A DNA stretch of 64,000 nucleotides from Jeotgalibacillus soli (GCF_000829435.1 NZ_JXRP01000022.1:62001-126000), one strand, 5' to 3'; counted from the stretch's first letter, positions 39,078-47,525 are shown. The notes: a model not told the origin generated them from the sequence alone. Made by a program: numbers and translations.

Positions 39078-40072
39078 GATCGCAATCGGAGTATACAGGT
39101 CGAGTTACTTGCCCGTTGTTTTGATCACGCTTCTCTTAAAATGCGATTTTATAAAGGATTTCGAATGCTTACATTAGGTTGGCCACACGGTCACACATTT
39201 ATGCCAATCGACTTCTCTTTACTAAGCTCAAAAACATCTTCTATATAATGGAATCAACGAAGAAGTTGATAAACGATGTTCTGAGTATAAACGACGCAAA
39301 GAAGCGCTCCAGTCTGCCCCTGATCAAATCCCAGCGATGATTGAACGGGCATTATCCAAGGGAATTGAAGCTTCTTACGTTTTGATGGATACAAGGTTTA
39401 CTCAACAACCTCTCATAAAGCCATTGTCGAACAAGGACTGGATGTCATTGGAATGGTGAAGAATGCCAAGCAACGCTATCAGATTAATGGCCGAATGGTT
39501 TCATTAAAGAACTCGATCGGTCTGCATCGCCACTTCAAGGCAAGAAAGGGCTTCTCCGTTCGATTACGACCACGATGGCAAACGGCGTACCTGTAAAAGT
39601 CGTGTTTGTTCAAAATCGTAATAAGAAAAGGGAGTGGCTTGCCATTTTAAGCTGGGATTGCACACTTTCTGAACAAGATATCGTCCGCATTTACGGGAGC
39701 CGTTGGGATATTGAAGTGTTCTTTAAGACGACAAAGTCGCACCTTCGCTTACAAAAAAAGTTCCAAGGTCGCTCGTATGACTTACTCATCAGTCATACAA
39801 CCATTGTTTTTACTAGATACATTGTACTTTCATGGCAACACCGTTGTCACACGGATGAACGGACACTAGAGCTTATTTTACGACCTCTGTGACGAAGTGA
39901 ATGAACTCGATTGGTCTGTTTCATTGCAGCAACTAATCGAGCTTCTTCAAGATGTATTGAAGAAGACGAATAAACAAACCCAACAACTACTTGAAAATCA
40001 ACGATCACAATGGCTTGCAGGTGTACCAAGCTACATCAGGGCGTACCTGCCTACTTTGGTTTGCGAAAGTTG
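39078..40072 (+). mobile_element. Decayed IS4-family transposase fragment
   Basis: The C-terminal two thirds of an IS4-type DDE transposase survive across frames: RSIQVELLARCFDH, KGFRMLTLGWP, ASYVLMDTRFT (catalytic Asp region), VIGMVKNAKQRYQ, PVKVVFVQNRNKKREWL and YGSRWDIEVFFKTTKSHLRL (catalytic Glu). Stops and frameshifts occur at about 39246, 39400 and 39530. The N-terminal part and left end are missing, and no clean terminal repeats or target duplication were found. It abuts the broken repeat-domain gene, which it may have disrupted. Confidence 0.85.
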
Positions 40073-40091
40073 AGTAAATAACTTTAAAAAG

Positions 40092-40136
40092 CAAAAATGC
40101 CTGTATTGAGATCGACTCTCTATACAGACATTTTTT
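40092..40136 (-). terminator. rpmE2 terminator, possibly bidirectional
   Basis: ATGTCTGTAT / ATACAGGCAT stem with T-runs on both sides, 11 bases after the rpmE2 stop. Confidence 0.8.
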
Positions 40137-40146
40137 CTATCACCCA

Positions 40147-40398
40147 TTATGACTGTTTCATGCCGTATTTTTTCATAAAGCGCTCAGCACGACCATCTTT
40201 ATCAGCAAATTTTTGTCTTCCTGTATAGAACGGATGAGTGTCAGAGCTGACTTCTACCTTGATTAGCGGGTAGGTGTTCCCATCCTCCCATTCGATCGTC
40301 TCGTTCGAGGATTTCGTTGAGCCTGTTAAAAATTTAAATCCTGAATTTGTGTCCAGGAAAACGACTTTATGGTAGCCAGGATGTATCGTTGGTTTCAT
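40147..40398 (-). CDS. rpmE2: Ribosomal protein L31 type B
   Basis: 83 residues, L31 type B. It lacks the zinc-binding CxxC of the type A protein (starts [20 protein letters not shown]). In Bacillus this zinc-free form (YtiA) replaces L31A under zinc starvation, releasing zinc. A perfect Zur box lies 37 bases upstream of the ATG, which fits that role. RBS TAGGAGG. Confidence 0.96.
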   Translation of the reverse strand: MKPTIHPGYHKVVFLDTNSGFKFLTGSTKSSNETIEWEDGNTYPLIKVEVSSDTHPFYTGRQKFADKDGRAERFMKKYGMKQS

Positions 40399-40434
40399 GT
40401 TTATTCCTCCTAAAAAAGTAATACAATCATTTAA

Positions 40435-40449
40435 TCGTAATGATTACGA
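40435..40449 (-). promoter_or_regulatory. Zur box upstream of rpmE2
   Basis: TCGTAATGATTACGA, a perfect 7-1-7 palindrome equal to the B. subtilis Zur consensus TCGTAATnATTACGA. Confidence 0.93.
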
Positions 40450-40492
40450 TTATCTTTTAATAAGATAACATACTCTTTACTCTTTGTAAAAC

Positions 40493-40541
40493 AAAAAGGA
40501 CATCTCCTTTTACAGTAGAAAACTGTAAAAGGAGATCATCC
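40493..40541 (-). terminator. ycl operon terminator
   Basis: GATCTCCTTTTACAG / CTGTAAAAGGAGAT stem with TTTTTG on the minus strand, abutting the yclQ stop. Confidence 0.93.
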
Positions 40542-41501
40542 TTATAAACCTGCTTCGATTTCATTCACCATTTCCTGAACAGAGACTAATCCTCCGCCAG
40601 AAAGATACCAATAGTCTGGATCTAAATAAACGATATGATCATTTTGGAAGGCTTTTGTTTTTTGAACGAGTTCATTTTCAACAACCTGTTTAGCTGAAGA
40701 CTCTCCATCAGCAACAGCAGCTCCGCGGTCAACGACGAATAAGTATTCTGGATCTTTTTCGACAATATATTCAAATGAAATACTCTGTCCGTGTGTAGAT
40801 ACCTCGATATTTTCATCCACTGGTGTAAAGCCGAATACGTCATGAATGATTCCAAATCTTGAGCCTGCACCATACGCGCTTACTTTCCCATCATTCGCTA
40901 ATGTAATCAGTGCATTCTTTCCTTCTGCTTTCACTTTTTCCTGTAGCTGATTAATTGATTGCTCTATTACTGCAAGCTGATCTGCTGCTTCTTCCTCTTT
41001 TCCAAAAATCTCACCTAATGTCGTTACATTTTCTTCAAAAGATTCCATGTAGCGTGAAGTGTCGACTCCCATAAAAATCGTAGGAGCAATTTCGTGAAAT
41101 TCATCGTATAGCTCTGCTTGACGGCCTGAAATAATAATAAGGTCAGGCTGCATTTCATTTATTTTTTCAAAGTCCGGTTCTTTTAGGCTCCCGGTGTTTT
41201 CATATTCACTGCCTTCATATTTTGAAAGATAGGATGGCACATTCTCTTGTGGAATACCCGCTATCTCAACACCCAATGCATCGAGTGAATCAAGTGTACC
41301 GAAATCAAAAACGACAACGGATTCAGGATTTTTTTCAAAAGTAGTTTCACCAAGTTCATGTGTGATCGTCATTTCTTCCTTTTCTGACTCAGCTGCTGCA
41401 CCTGACGTGTTTTCTTCGTTTGCTGAATCACTTGATGCTCCGCATGCCGCAAGTATAATGGCAAATAGCCCGATCATGATCATAAATAATTGTTTTTTCA
41501 T
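40542..41501 (-). CDS. yclQ: Petrobactin-type siderophore-binding lipoprotein YclQ
   Basis: 319 residues with a lipoprotein signal (lipobox LAAC, Cys20) and a periplasmic-binding fold of the FhuD/FeuA type (ESVVVFDFGTLDSLDALG near 60, QPDLIIISGR near 122). B. subtilis YclQ binds petrobactin and its precursors. Start ATG at 41501 with AGGAGG. Last gene of yclNOPQ. Confidence 0.92.
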   Translation of the reverse strand: MKKQLFMIMIGLFAIILAACGASSDSANEENTSGAAAESEKEEMTITHELGETTFEKNPESVVVFDFGTLDSLDALGVEIAGIPQENVPSYLSKYEGSEYENTGSLKEPDFEKINEMQPDLIIISGRQAELYDEFHEIAPTIFMGVDTSRYMESFEENVTTLGEIFGKEEEAADQLAVIEQSINQLQEKVKAEGKNALITLANDGKVSAYGAGSRFGIIHDVFGFTPVDENIEVSTHGQSISFEYIVEKDPEYLFVVDRGAAVADGESSAKQVVENELVQKTKAFQNDHIVYLDPDYWYLSGGGLVSVQEMVNEIEAGL

Positions 41502-41532
41502 TATTATCTTCCTCCTATTTTTGATTGAATCT

Positions 41533-42291
41533 TTACGCATAATAAACACAAATTTTATTGTCATTGACATCTTTAATGTCAATATCCATGTCATAAATCT
41601 CCTTAAGGATATCCGGCTGAATAATCTCTTTCGTTTCTCCTTCCCTCAGCACCTTTCCATCTTTCATTGCGATAATATAATCTGAATAGCATGAGGCAAA
41701 ATTAATGTCGTGTATGACAATTGCAACAGTTTTTCCTAAATCGTCCACAAGCTTTCGCAGCACCTTCATCATCTGAACGGCATGCTTCATATCTAAATTG
41801 TTTAATGGTTCATCGAGCAAAATATATTCCGTATCCTGTGCAATGACCATAGCAAGGTAGGCACGCTGCTTTTGGCCTCCGCTCAGCTCGTCCAAATATG
41901 AATCCTGCATGTCGGTTAATTCCATGTACTCAATCGCTTTATTGACATGGTGCCAATCCTCCTTCGTCAATTTCCCCTGAGAATATGGAAAGCGTCCAAA
42001 AGAGACAAGGTCCTTCACAGTTAATCGAAGCGTAATATGGTTTGCTTGTTTTAATATGGAGATCTTTTTAGCAAGATCATTGCCCCGGCAGCGTGCGATA
42101 TCCAGCTCGTCGATTGTGATCTCTCCCCCGTCCGCTGTCAGCAACCGGCTAACCATCGAAAGCAGCGTGCTTTTCCCAGCTCCATTCGGACCTATTAGCG
42201 AGGTGATTTTTCCTTTTTGAAGTGTAATGGATACATCACCAACCACCTTTTTTTTACCAAACATTTTAAAAACACCTTTTGCTACGACCAT
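41533..42291 (-). CDS. yclP: Siderophore ABC transporter ATPase YclP
   Basis: 252 residues: Walker A GPNGAGKST (about 32-40), signature LSGGQKQRAYLA, Walker B YILLDEPLNNLD. It powers the YclNO permease. Its start overlaps the yclO stop by one base. Confidence 0.93.
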   Translation of the reverse strand: MVVAKGVFKMFGKKKVVGDVSITLQKGKITSLIGPNGAGKSTLLSMVSRLLTADGGEITIDELDIARCRGNDLAKKISILKQANHITLRLTVKDLVSFGRFPYSQGKLTKEDWHHVNKAIEYMELTDMQDSYLDELSGGQKQRAYLAMVIAQDTEYILLDEPLNNLDMKHAVQMMKVLRKLVDDLGKTVAIVIHDINFASCYSDYIIAMKDGKVLREGETKEIIQPDILKEIYDMDIDIKDVNDNKICVYYA

Positions 42292-43235
42292 TATTTCCTC
42301 TCCTTTAACAATAAATATAGGAAGTATACGCCACCGACAAAGTTAATGATGACACTTAACGTAGTGGAAAATGTAAAAACATGTTCTACAAGAAGCTGTC
42401 CCCCAAACAATGCAATAATACTGAGAAAAACTGAAGCGACTAAAAGATAGGAATGGCGAAAGGTTTTCATCACTTCATATGTAAGATTAGCAACGAGGAG
42501 ACCAAGAAACGTGATCGGTCCGACAAGCGATGTTGCAATGGAAATAAACAGTGCAATGACGAGAAATAATCGTTTAACTACATGGTCGTAATCAACCCCC
42601 AGATTGATTGCTTGCTCTTTTCCTAGTGAAAGAACATCTAAATACTTTAAGTAAGGCCAAACATACAATATTCCTATGCCGATTATGACAATCGAAAGCC
42701 AAACAAGATCTGTATGGATATTGTTAAAGCTTGCAAACATTTTATCTTGAACAATCTGAAACTCATTTGGATCGATCAATACCTGCATAAAGGTTGAGAT
42801 GCTGGAAAAGAATGTCCCAAAAATGAGACCTAATAATAGAAGGAAATAAATGTTCTGTCCCTCTCGTTTAAACAAAAGCCGGTAAAGAATACCCGAGAAC
42901 AGCACCATAACGATTACTGAAAGAAGAAAGTTCACATTCTTATTCATAATGGTTGCGCTTTGTGACCCTATGAGAAAAATCACAGTTGTTTGAAGCAGCA
43001 TGTAAAGAGAATCCAAGCCTAATATACTAGGTGTTAATATTCGGTTATTCGTAATGGTTTGAAATATAACAGTGGAAATGGCGATCGTACCGCCTGTAAT
43101 AACAATGGCGACAATCTTTATTCCTCTTCTCGGCAATATGTAGTCCCAATTGCCTCCTCCATTTATGAACATGTATAAACCAATTAGACATAGCGACAAC
43201 ATAGCCAGCAAAACAATTTTTATTTTAAGACGCAT
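42291..43235 (-). CDS. yclO: Siderophore ABC transporter permease YclO
   Basis: A 314-residue FecCD-type permease with about nine membrane segments. The motif GPITFLGLLVANLTYE near 250 is the ATPase-contact loop of this family. It overlaps the yclN end by 11 bases. Confidence 0.93.
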   Translation of the reverse strand: MRLKIKIVLLAMLSLCLIGLYMFINGGGNWDYILPRRGIKIVAIVITGGTIAISTVIFQTITNNRILTPSILGLDSLYMLLQTTVIFLIGSQSATIMNKNVNFLLSVIVMVLFSGILYRLLFKREGQNIYFLLLLGLIFGTFFSSISTFMQVLIDPNEFQIVQDKMFASFNNIHTDLVWLSIVIIGIGILYVWPYLKYLDVLSLGKEQAINLGVDYDHVVKRLFLVIALFISIATSLVGPITFLGLLVANLTYEVMKTFRHSYLLVASVFLSIIALFGGQLLVEHVFTFSTTLSVIINFVGGVYFLYLLLKERK

Positions 43236-44190
43236 TAGACTTACTCCCTAACTTACTTCTCAATAGTAAATACACAAAAATCCCACTTCCAATTACCCCC
43301 ACTGTCAAACTAATCGAAAGCTCATATGGAAAGATAACAATGCGCCCGATGATGTCACAAAACAGCACAAACAATGCACCAAGCAGAGCGGTATGAGGCA
43401 GATTTTTCTTTAAATGATCTCCTTGATAAATACTGACTATATTCGGAATAATCAAGCCGAGAAAAGGTATCATTCCAACCGTTAAGACAACAGAAGATGT
43501 AACAAAAGCAACAATCACTAGTCCAATATTCACGACGGTTTTGTAATTCAATCCAAGACTCTTTGAAAAATCTTCCCCCATTCCCGCAATGGTAAATTTG
43601 TTTGCAAACACATAGGCAAGGATCATGATCGGAATGCTGATATACATTAGCTCATACCGCCCGGACATGATCATCGAAAAATCACCCTGCATCCAAGAGG
43701 ACATATTTTGGATTAAGTCATTTTTATACGCAAAAAAGGTGGCAATTGAGCTAATGATATTTCCAAACATTAAGCCGACCAGCGGAACAAAAATGACATC
43801 CTTAAATTTAATCCGGTCTAGGATTTTCATAAAAATAAATGTGCCAAGTAGAGCAAAAAGAAAAGCAATACTCATTTTTTGAAGCGGACTGGCGGAGGTG
43901 AAGATCATTAATGACACTAATACACCCAGTCTTGCTGAATCCATCGTACCTGCCGTAGTTGGAGACACAAATTTATTCCTGGTCAGCTGCTGCATGATCA
44001 ATCCACAAATACTAATACTGGCTCCTGCGATTAAAATACTCACAAGACGCGGAACCCTTGAGACCCATAGAATATGTGCCTGATCCTCCGTTAGACTAAA
44101 AAGGTCAAGCGGTGTTAAGTCCGTTACCCCTATAAAAAGTGAGAGAACAGAAAACAGCAGCAAGGCACTTACTAAATAGCGTTTCTTCAT
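43225..44190 (-). CDS. yclN: Siderophore ABC transporter permease YclN
   Basis: A FecCD-type permease of about 321 residues (SPTTAGTMDSARLGVLVS near 72, GMIPFLGLIIPNIVS near 255). I choose the ATG at 44190 (MKKRYLVS) because it matches the start of B. subtilis YclN; the upstream ATG at 44202 is also possible. First gene of the operon, with a Fur box and a MarR-type palindrome upstream. Confidence 0.9.
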   Translation of the reverse strand: MKKRYLVSALLLFSVLSLFIGVTDLTPLDLFSLTEDQAHILWVSRVPRLVSILIAGASISICGLIMQQLTRNKFVSPTTAGTMDSARLGVLVSLMIFTSASPLQKMSIAFLFALLGTFIFMKILDRIKFKDVIFVPLVGLMFGNIISSIATFFAYKNDLIQNMSSWMQGDFSMIMSGRYELMYISIPIMILAYVFANKFTIAGMGEDFSKSLGLNYKTVVNIGLVIVAFVTSSVVLTVGMIPFLGLIIPNIVSIYQGDHLKKNLPHTALLGALFVLFCDIIGRIVIFPYELSISLTVGVIGSGIFVYLLLRSKLGSKSNAS

Positions 44191-44234
44191 AAGATATCCC
44201 ATCTCTCTTTCATTGGGAAAAATTTTAGTGATAA

Positions 44235-44249
44235 AGAGAATCATTATCA
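44235..44249 (-). promoter_or_regulatory. Fur box upstream of yclN
   Basis: AGAGAATCATTATCA (plus) matches the 7-1-7 Fur consensus at 12 of 14 positions, 45-59 bases before the yclN start. Confidence 0.85.
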
Positions 44250-44294
44250 ATGAGTGTTAAAAAAATAAACGTTCAATGGTACTTCTTTTCTCAA

Positions 44295-44322
44295 ACTAAT
44301 ACTTGTTGCAACAAGTATTAGT
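44295..44322. promoter_or_regulatory. 28-nt perfect palindrome, probable MarR operator at the ycl promoter
   Basis: 14-base perfect arms: ACTAATACTTGTTG / CAACAAGTATTAGT. A minus-strand TTGACA (44322-44327) abuts it, so the palindrome occupies the spacer and -10 of a candidate ycl promoter. Its core ATACTTGT-n4-ACAAGTAT is repeated upstream of the marR gene. Confidence 0.85.
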
Positions 44323-44334
44323 GTCAAAAAAGAA

Positions 44335-44775
44335 TTATTCAAGATTTTTTCTTATTTGATCAAGTATGCGCAATGTGATTTCCAGTTCCTTCGGATCAAT
44401 ATTCATCGAAGCCTGATTAATCGTCATCGTTGCTAAAGCTTCCAACTCATGCTGTACTGCCTTCGTCTCTTCCGTTAAATAAATTAAATTAACGCGACGA
44501 TCATCCTTTTGAGGAACGCGTCTAACAAGGTTGCGCTTAATTAAATTATCGATTAAACGAGAGATACCAGCTTGATCTCGTTCGTTTCGAATCGCCAATT
44601 GATTTTGCGTCTGACCATCCTCATCAAATAAACGGCTCAATACCTGCCACTGCTCATAGGACAAATTAAAATCATTGTCCTTGAAATTACGATTTAATCG
44701 ACTGTTCATAAGTCGTGACGCTTGAAATAACTTGTATCCAAGGGAATCATCTAAATGATAATCATTTCGCTTCAT
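44335..44775 (-). CDS. MarR-family transcriptional regulator
   Basis: A 146-residue winged-helix dimeric regulator (LSYEQWQVLSRLFDEDGQ, then RDQAGISRLIDNLIKRNLVRR recognition helix and DDRRVNLIYLT wing). The start ATG at 44775 has AAGGA. It lies directly upstream of yclNOPQ on the same strand. Palindromes with the same core flank it, so it probably represses itself and the importer. The ligand is unknown; a siderophore or phenolic compound is possible. Confidence 0.9.
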   Translation of the reverse strand: MKRNDYHLDDSLGYKLFQASRLMNSRLNRNFKDNDFNLSYEQWQVLSRLFDEDGQTQNQLAIRNERDQAGISRLIDNLIKRNLVRRVPQKDDRRVNLIYLTEETKAVQHELEALATMTINQASMNIDPKELEITLRILDQIRKNLE

Positions 44776-44820
44776 ATTCACAATTCCTTCTCCATTAAGT
44801 ACAAACCTTATAGTAAAGGA

Positions 44821-44844
44821 AAATACTTGTTGATACAAGTATTT
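44821..44844. promoter_or_regulatory. Palindromic operator upstream of the marR gene
   Basis: Arms AAATACTTGT and ACAAGTATTT around TGAT, the same core and spacing as the site at 44295. A minus-strand promoter overlaps it: TTGTAT, 17 bases, TACTAT, with the -35 inside the palindrome. This fits autorepression. Confidence 0.85.
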
Positions 44845-44961
44845 TTTGAAAACTCATTCTTTTTACGAGTATTTTTGATTTCCAAGCTAATCGAACATAC
44901 TATCTTAATGCTTCCTTTTCATCTATAATTATTTATACAATCATACAAGGAGTTGATGAAC

Positions 44962-45138
44962 ATGAGTGATCAATCAAAAGCAAAAATGAGCCTGCAGGAA
45001 GCCGTAAAGCAGCAGCTTGCAAACAAAAAGAAACAAGCACAAAACAATGCATCCGCCAATAGCAGCACCTCGACTAAAAAATTAACAAGTCAACAAACAA
45101 AAAAAGTAAACAACCAACGCAGAAAAACGGGGTCATAA
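44962..45138 (+). CDS. Small basic hydrophilic protein (58 aa)
   Basis: 58 residues, rich in Lys, Gln, Asn and Ser (starts MSDQSKAKMSLQEAVKQQ), with no membrane segment and probably disordered at its C-terminus. The ATG at 44962 has AAGGAG nine bases upstream. I do not recognise the family. The repeat array begins right after its stop. Confidence 0.6.
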   Translation: MSDQSKAKMSLQEAVKQQLANKKKQAQNNASANSSTSTKKLTSQQTKKVNNQRRKTGS

Positions 45139-45535
45139 GAAAAGCGGAAAGCGGTCGTTCAACTGCGACAAGCACAAGACGAGCCGACATATTGGCGCTC
45201 TTTGCCAATATGTCGGCTTGACTTGTGACTTCGAGGGACTGGCCGCCGAAGCTGGATCTCATGAAAAGCGGAGGCGGCTCGCTTAGTCCCGACAAGCATA
45301 AGACGCAATGCCCTGGTTGGCATTCTTTACCAACTGTGGCGTTGTAGCTTGTGACCTCGAGGGACTGGCCGCCGAAGCTGGATCTCATGAAAAGCGGAGG
45401 CGGCTCGCTTAGTCCCGACAAGCATAAGACGCAATGCCCTGGTTGGCGTTCTTTGCCAACTGGGGCGTTGTAGCTTATGACCTCGAGGGGACTGGCCGCC
45501 GAAGCTGGATCTCATGAAAAGCGGAGGCGGCCTAA
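45139..45535. repeat. Tandem array of the hairpin repeat family 1
   Basis: Units start with GAAAAGCGGA at 45139, 45263, 45389 and 45516, spaced 124, 126 and 127 bases; the last is only a stub. Each unit is a nested inverted repeat with variable inner stem (for example GCCGACATATTGG / CCAATATGTCGGC in unit 1) but constant outer blocks (GGCGGC / GCCGCC, CTTAGTCCC / GGGACTGG). Changes in the inner stem are matched on both sides. Confidence 0.93.
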
Positions 45536-45539
45536 TTTT

Positions 45540-45680
45540 TACAGACAGGAAGCATTTACAGGCCGGCGTGGAGCATTTGCAAGCCGTTAGAAAAATTTAC
45601 AGGCCGTCGTGGCACATATACAAGCCGCTAGAGAAATTTACAAGCCGTGCTCCGTTATTTACATTTCGTCATCGAAATTT
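45540..45680. repeat. Short degenerate repeats (TTTACAGGCCG type, family 2)
   Basis: The motif (A)TTTACA(A/G)GCCGn recurs about six times at 18-25 base intervals, mixed with GGCGTGGAGCATTT. Similar stretches lie at 8345-8455 and 51730-51780. It follows directly on the family 1 array. Confidence 0.7.
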
Positions 45681-45713
45681 ATCTGAATAAGAAAGCAATC
45701 GATAAACTCCTAC

Positions 45714-45763
45714 AGTAAAAAGAGGATGATTAGACGGAATTTGATCCAGCTAATCACCCTCTA
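45714..45763 (-). terminator. Terminator of the 44-aa small gene
   Basis: AGAGGGTGATTAG / CTAATCATCCTCT stem with TTTTTA on the minus strand, 15 bases after the stop at 45778. Confidence 0.85.
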
Positions 45764-45777
45764 ATCATTTATTCAAC

Positions 45778-45912
45778 CTACTCCTCTATACTCTTACCTG
45801 CTTCTCCCTCTTTTTCAAGTCTGGCTGAGCCTGGGTAATGCAGGGCTTGGTCACGATCTGATTCCACTTTCTTTTTTTGTTTGAGTTTTTTCTCTTGTCG
45901 GTCTTTTCCCAT
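45778..45912 (-). CDS. Small charged protein (44 aa)
   Basis: 44 codons, very rich in Lys, Glu and Asp (MGKDRQEKKLKQKKKVES at the start), no membrane segment. RBS GAGGTG eight bases before ATG and a strong terminator after the stop make it likely real. Small charged proteins of this kind are common in Bacillus spores, but I cannot assign a family. Confidence 0.65.
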   Translation of the reverse strand: MGKDRQEKKLKQKKKVESDRDQALHYPGSARLEKEGEAGKSIEE

Positions 45913-46094
45913 TGTTATCACCTCTATTTATAAAGTTTCCAAGGGAGAGGTTTTTATTCTTACTTTTCTAACGATCGAAGATTCTCTTCCTCCCATTTGA
46001 TTTTCACTGTCATCGCTAATTCACGATCGATGGAGGAATCATTTTCAAAAAAAACATGAATTCACATTGCTTTCACAAGGAATTCATGGCTATT

Positions 46095-47390
46095 TTATTT
46101 ACTTCTATTACTGCCTCTTTTAGAAAGGGCAGGCTTTGGTGCGGTATGACCACCCAATCGCTGGTTTCTTTTTTTATTTTTTTCAATCTTCTCTTCGCGG
46201 CGCTCTTTCGGACTCATCGTACTTTTTTTAGCATTCTTGTCTTCTGGGTGACGATCATCCTCCGACGCATCTACTTCAACAACTTTTCGTTCAATTGTTT
46301 TTTGAATTCCTCGTTCAATGTCAGCAATCGCTTGCTTATCTTTTGGTGTGACGAAGGTAAAAGCAATTCCATCCTCCCCGGCCCGACCGGTTCGCCCAAT
46401 TCGATGCACGTATCCTTCCACATCCTCTGGGACATCATAATTAAACACATGCGTTATACCCTCTACATCGATCCCGCGAGAAGCAACATCCGTAGCAACG
46501 AGAAGCTGGATTTTTGCAGATCGGAACCGCTTCATCACAATTTCACGTTTCGACTGTGACAAATCGCCATGCAGCTCGTCCACTTCATAGCCTTTTGCAC
46601 GGAGCTCCCCATATAGCTTACTTACCCGGCGAATCGTTCTGCAAAAAATTATACCTAGAAACGGCCGAACCTCATCCACTGTTTTGCATAGCGCCCCAAG
46701 TTTCTGACGATCCGATACTTCAATAACAAAATGCCGGATTTCCTCAACCATATCCTCTTTGTCTTGAATATGAACAGTTTTTGGAGACGTCATATAACGT
46801 TTTGCTAATTTGCGAATATCCTTCGATAATGTCGCAGAAAACAGCGCCATCTGTTTATCAGCCTGTGTTAGCTCTATTACTTGCTCTACGTCCTCAAGAA
46901 AGCCAAAATGCAGCATTTGATCTGCCTCATCAAGCACAAGTGTAGAAACATGAGATAGATCAATCGTTTCTCTTCTCACATGGTCCAATAAACGTCCTGG
47001 TGTCGCTACTACCACATGGACCTGCTTCGCTAGCCGTTTAATCTGCTTATCTAAATCCTGTCCACCGTAGATTGAAAGGACATTAGGATACCCTTCTACT
47101 TGCAGCTTCTTTAGTTCCTCCGTTACCTGAATCGCAAGCTCTCGCGTCGGTGTTAAAATAAGAGCCTGTATATGTGTTTGAGCTGATTGAAGCTTTTCTA
47201 TTACCGGCAATAAAAAAGCGAGCGTCTTACCTGTACCTGTTTTTGCCTGTACAAGTACATCCTCTCCCGCAACTAACAGCGGAATACTCTCTATTTGTAC
47301 TGGAGTCGGTGATAAAATCATCTGCTCCTCTAATTTTTCACACAATGTCTGTTTAATTCCTAACGATTGAAAATCCTTCAAATCATTCAC
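46095..47390 (-). CDS. DEAD-box RNA helicase
   Basis: A 431-residue ATP-dependent RNA helicase. The Q motif (PTPVQIESIP), motif I AKTGTGKT (about 49-56), DEAD (LDEADQM), SAT and HRIGRTGR are all present. A basic, Lys/Arg-rich tail of about 60 residues follows, as in the Bacillus CshB/YfmL class. It acts in ribosome assembly or RNA decay. It has no close operon partner. Confidence 0.94.
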   Translation of the reverse strand: MNDLKDFQSLGIKQTLCEKLEEQMILSPTPVQIESIPLLVAGEDVLVQAKTGTGKTLAFLLPVIEKLQSAQTHIQALILTPTRELAIQVTEELKKLQVEGYPNVLSIYGGQDLDKQIKRLAKQVHVVVATPGRLLDHVRRETIDLSHVSTLVLDEADQMLHFGFLEDVEQVIELTQADKQMALFSATLSKDIRKLAKRYMTSPKTVHIQDKEDMVEEIRHFVIEVSDRQKLGALCKTVDEVRPFLGIIFCRTIRRVSKLYGELRAKGYEVDELHGDLSQSKREIVMKRFRSAKIQLLVATDVASRGIDVEGITHVFNYDVPEDVEGYVHRIGRTGRAGEDGIAFTFVTPKDKQAIADIERGIQKTIERKVVEVDASEDDRHPEDKNAKKSTMSPKERREEKIEKNKKRNQRLGGHTAPKPALSKRGSNRSK

Positions 47391-47471
47391 CTCTTATCTC
47401 TATTATACCTTTTTCGCCCCGTGTATAAATAGCGGATCCTTTCATTACGATTTGCTAGTGCAGAATGGGCT

Positions 47472-47525
47472 TATTAAATGGATAAAAGCAAGCTCAATAA
47501 AGAACTCGCTTTTATCCATTTAATA
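47472..47525. repeat. Inverted repeat with 18-bp perfect arms
   Basis: TATTAAATGGATAAAAGC and GCTTTTATCCATTTAATA flank an 18-base loop, between the epimerase stop and the helicase promoter region. No U-tract follows on either strand, so it is not a typical terminator; it might still end epimerase transcription. Confidence 0.7.

Noticed and set aside
39060-40080. Intact insertion sequence
   Set aside because: The transposase lacks its N-terminal part and has several frameshifts, and no matching terminal inverted repeats were found.
45074-45515. Minus-strand ORFs of 115 and 62 codons in the tandem repeats
   Set aside because: They translate the repeat itself (the same residues recur each 126 bases) and have no RBS.
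45540-45680. CRISPR array
   Set aside because: The repeats are short, degenerate and irregularly spaced with no unique spacers and no cas genes.
46000-46060. Coding-like minus-strand frame (SSIDRELAMTVKIKWEEE) between the helicase and the 44-aa gene
   Set aside because: It has no in-frame start; the nearest ATG is out of frame across an eight-T run. Possibly a tiny decayed gene, but too little to call.
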